From an uncultured Loktanella sp. (GTDB lineage Bacteria > Pseudomonadota > Alphaproteobacteria > Rhodobacterales > Rhodobacteraceae): 5,252 bases of DNA. The position numbers and the translations under genes were made by a program. The stretch is taken from positions 1-5,252 of the forward strand of contig CAJXTP010000211.1 of the NCBI GenBank assembly GCA_913061335.1, in the 5' to 3' direction. The notes below the pieces were generated by a model. That model had not been told where the DNA came from, made no database searches, and worked only from the letters and a program-made list of their open reading frames with translations. Positions within the stretch are counted from its first letter, which is position 1. The number at the start of each line of letters is the position of its first letter. Positions 5,233 through 5,252 of this stretch are shown here, piece after piece.

Positions 5233-5252
5233 CTGTCTCTTATACACATCTC
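5233..5252 (-). other. Nextera Read 2 adapter start (not biological)
   Basis: CTGTCTCTTATACACATCT (5233-5251) is the 19-base Tn5 mosaic end. The following C (5252) matches the Read 2 arm rather than the Read 1 arm, which would begin with G. Genomic sequence ends at 5232. Confidence 0.97.

Noticed and set aside
1..5252. Mobile element, because the ends carry Tn5 mosaic-end sequence in inverted orientation
   Set aside because: The 19-base ends are flanked by Illumina primer and index sequence and there is no transposase gene; they come from library tagmentation.

Overview
The window is 5,184 bases of bacterial chromosome (49-5232) between two pieces of Illumina Nextera (Tn5 tagmentation) adapter. 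The left end (1-48) holds part of the P5 arm, an 8-base i5 index and the Read 1 transposon end. The right end (5233-5252) holds the Read 2 transposon end. The true ends of the insert are therefore library breakpoints, and nothing outside 49-5232 is biological.

The proteins suggest an alphaproteobacterium of the Rhodobacteraceae (marine Roseobacter-like). CarA, the GatB/YqeY protein and the DUF2244 protein all read like roseobacter versions. A CtrA-type TTAA-N7-TTAAC box agrees with that placement. This rests on remembered family sequences, not on a search.

Layout, left to right. (1) A GntR/FCD regulator on + (163-822). (2) A large membrane glycosyltransferase on - (785-2674), whose 3' end overlaps the regulator gene tail-to-tail by 38 bases. 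(3) carA on - (2741-3901), the small subunit of carbamoyl-phosphate synthase; carB is not in the window. (4) A divergent GatB/YqeY gene on + (4076-4537), sharing a 174-base promoter region with carA. (5) A small bidirectional terminator region. (6) A two-helix DUF2244 membrane protein on - (4600-5103), with a promoter placed so that its mRNA should be leaderless. (7) A hairpin terminator and the last six codons plus stop of another - strand gene ending ...DKGHAH, cut off by the adapter.

These are mostly ordinary housekeeping or conserved genes with separate promoters rather than one pathway. I see no mobile element, CRISPR array, tRNA, rRNA or defence system. The parts most worth a second look are regulatory: the CtrA-like box in the 66-base gap before the glycosyltransferase, a small hairpin over that gene's ribosome binding site, and the apparently leaderless DUF2244 promoter. 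The glycosyltransferase is also notable because a soluble N-terminal domain resembling the type II secretion ATPase N-domain (MshEN/T2SSE_N) precedes a cellulose-synthase-like catalytic core. No gene-free stretch exceeds 300 bases; the longest are 49-162 and 3902-4075.
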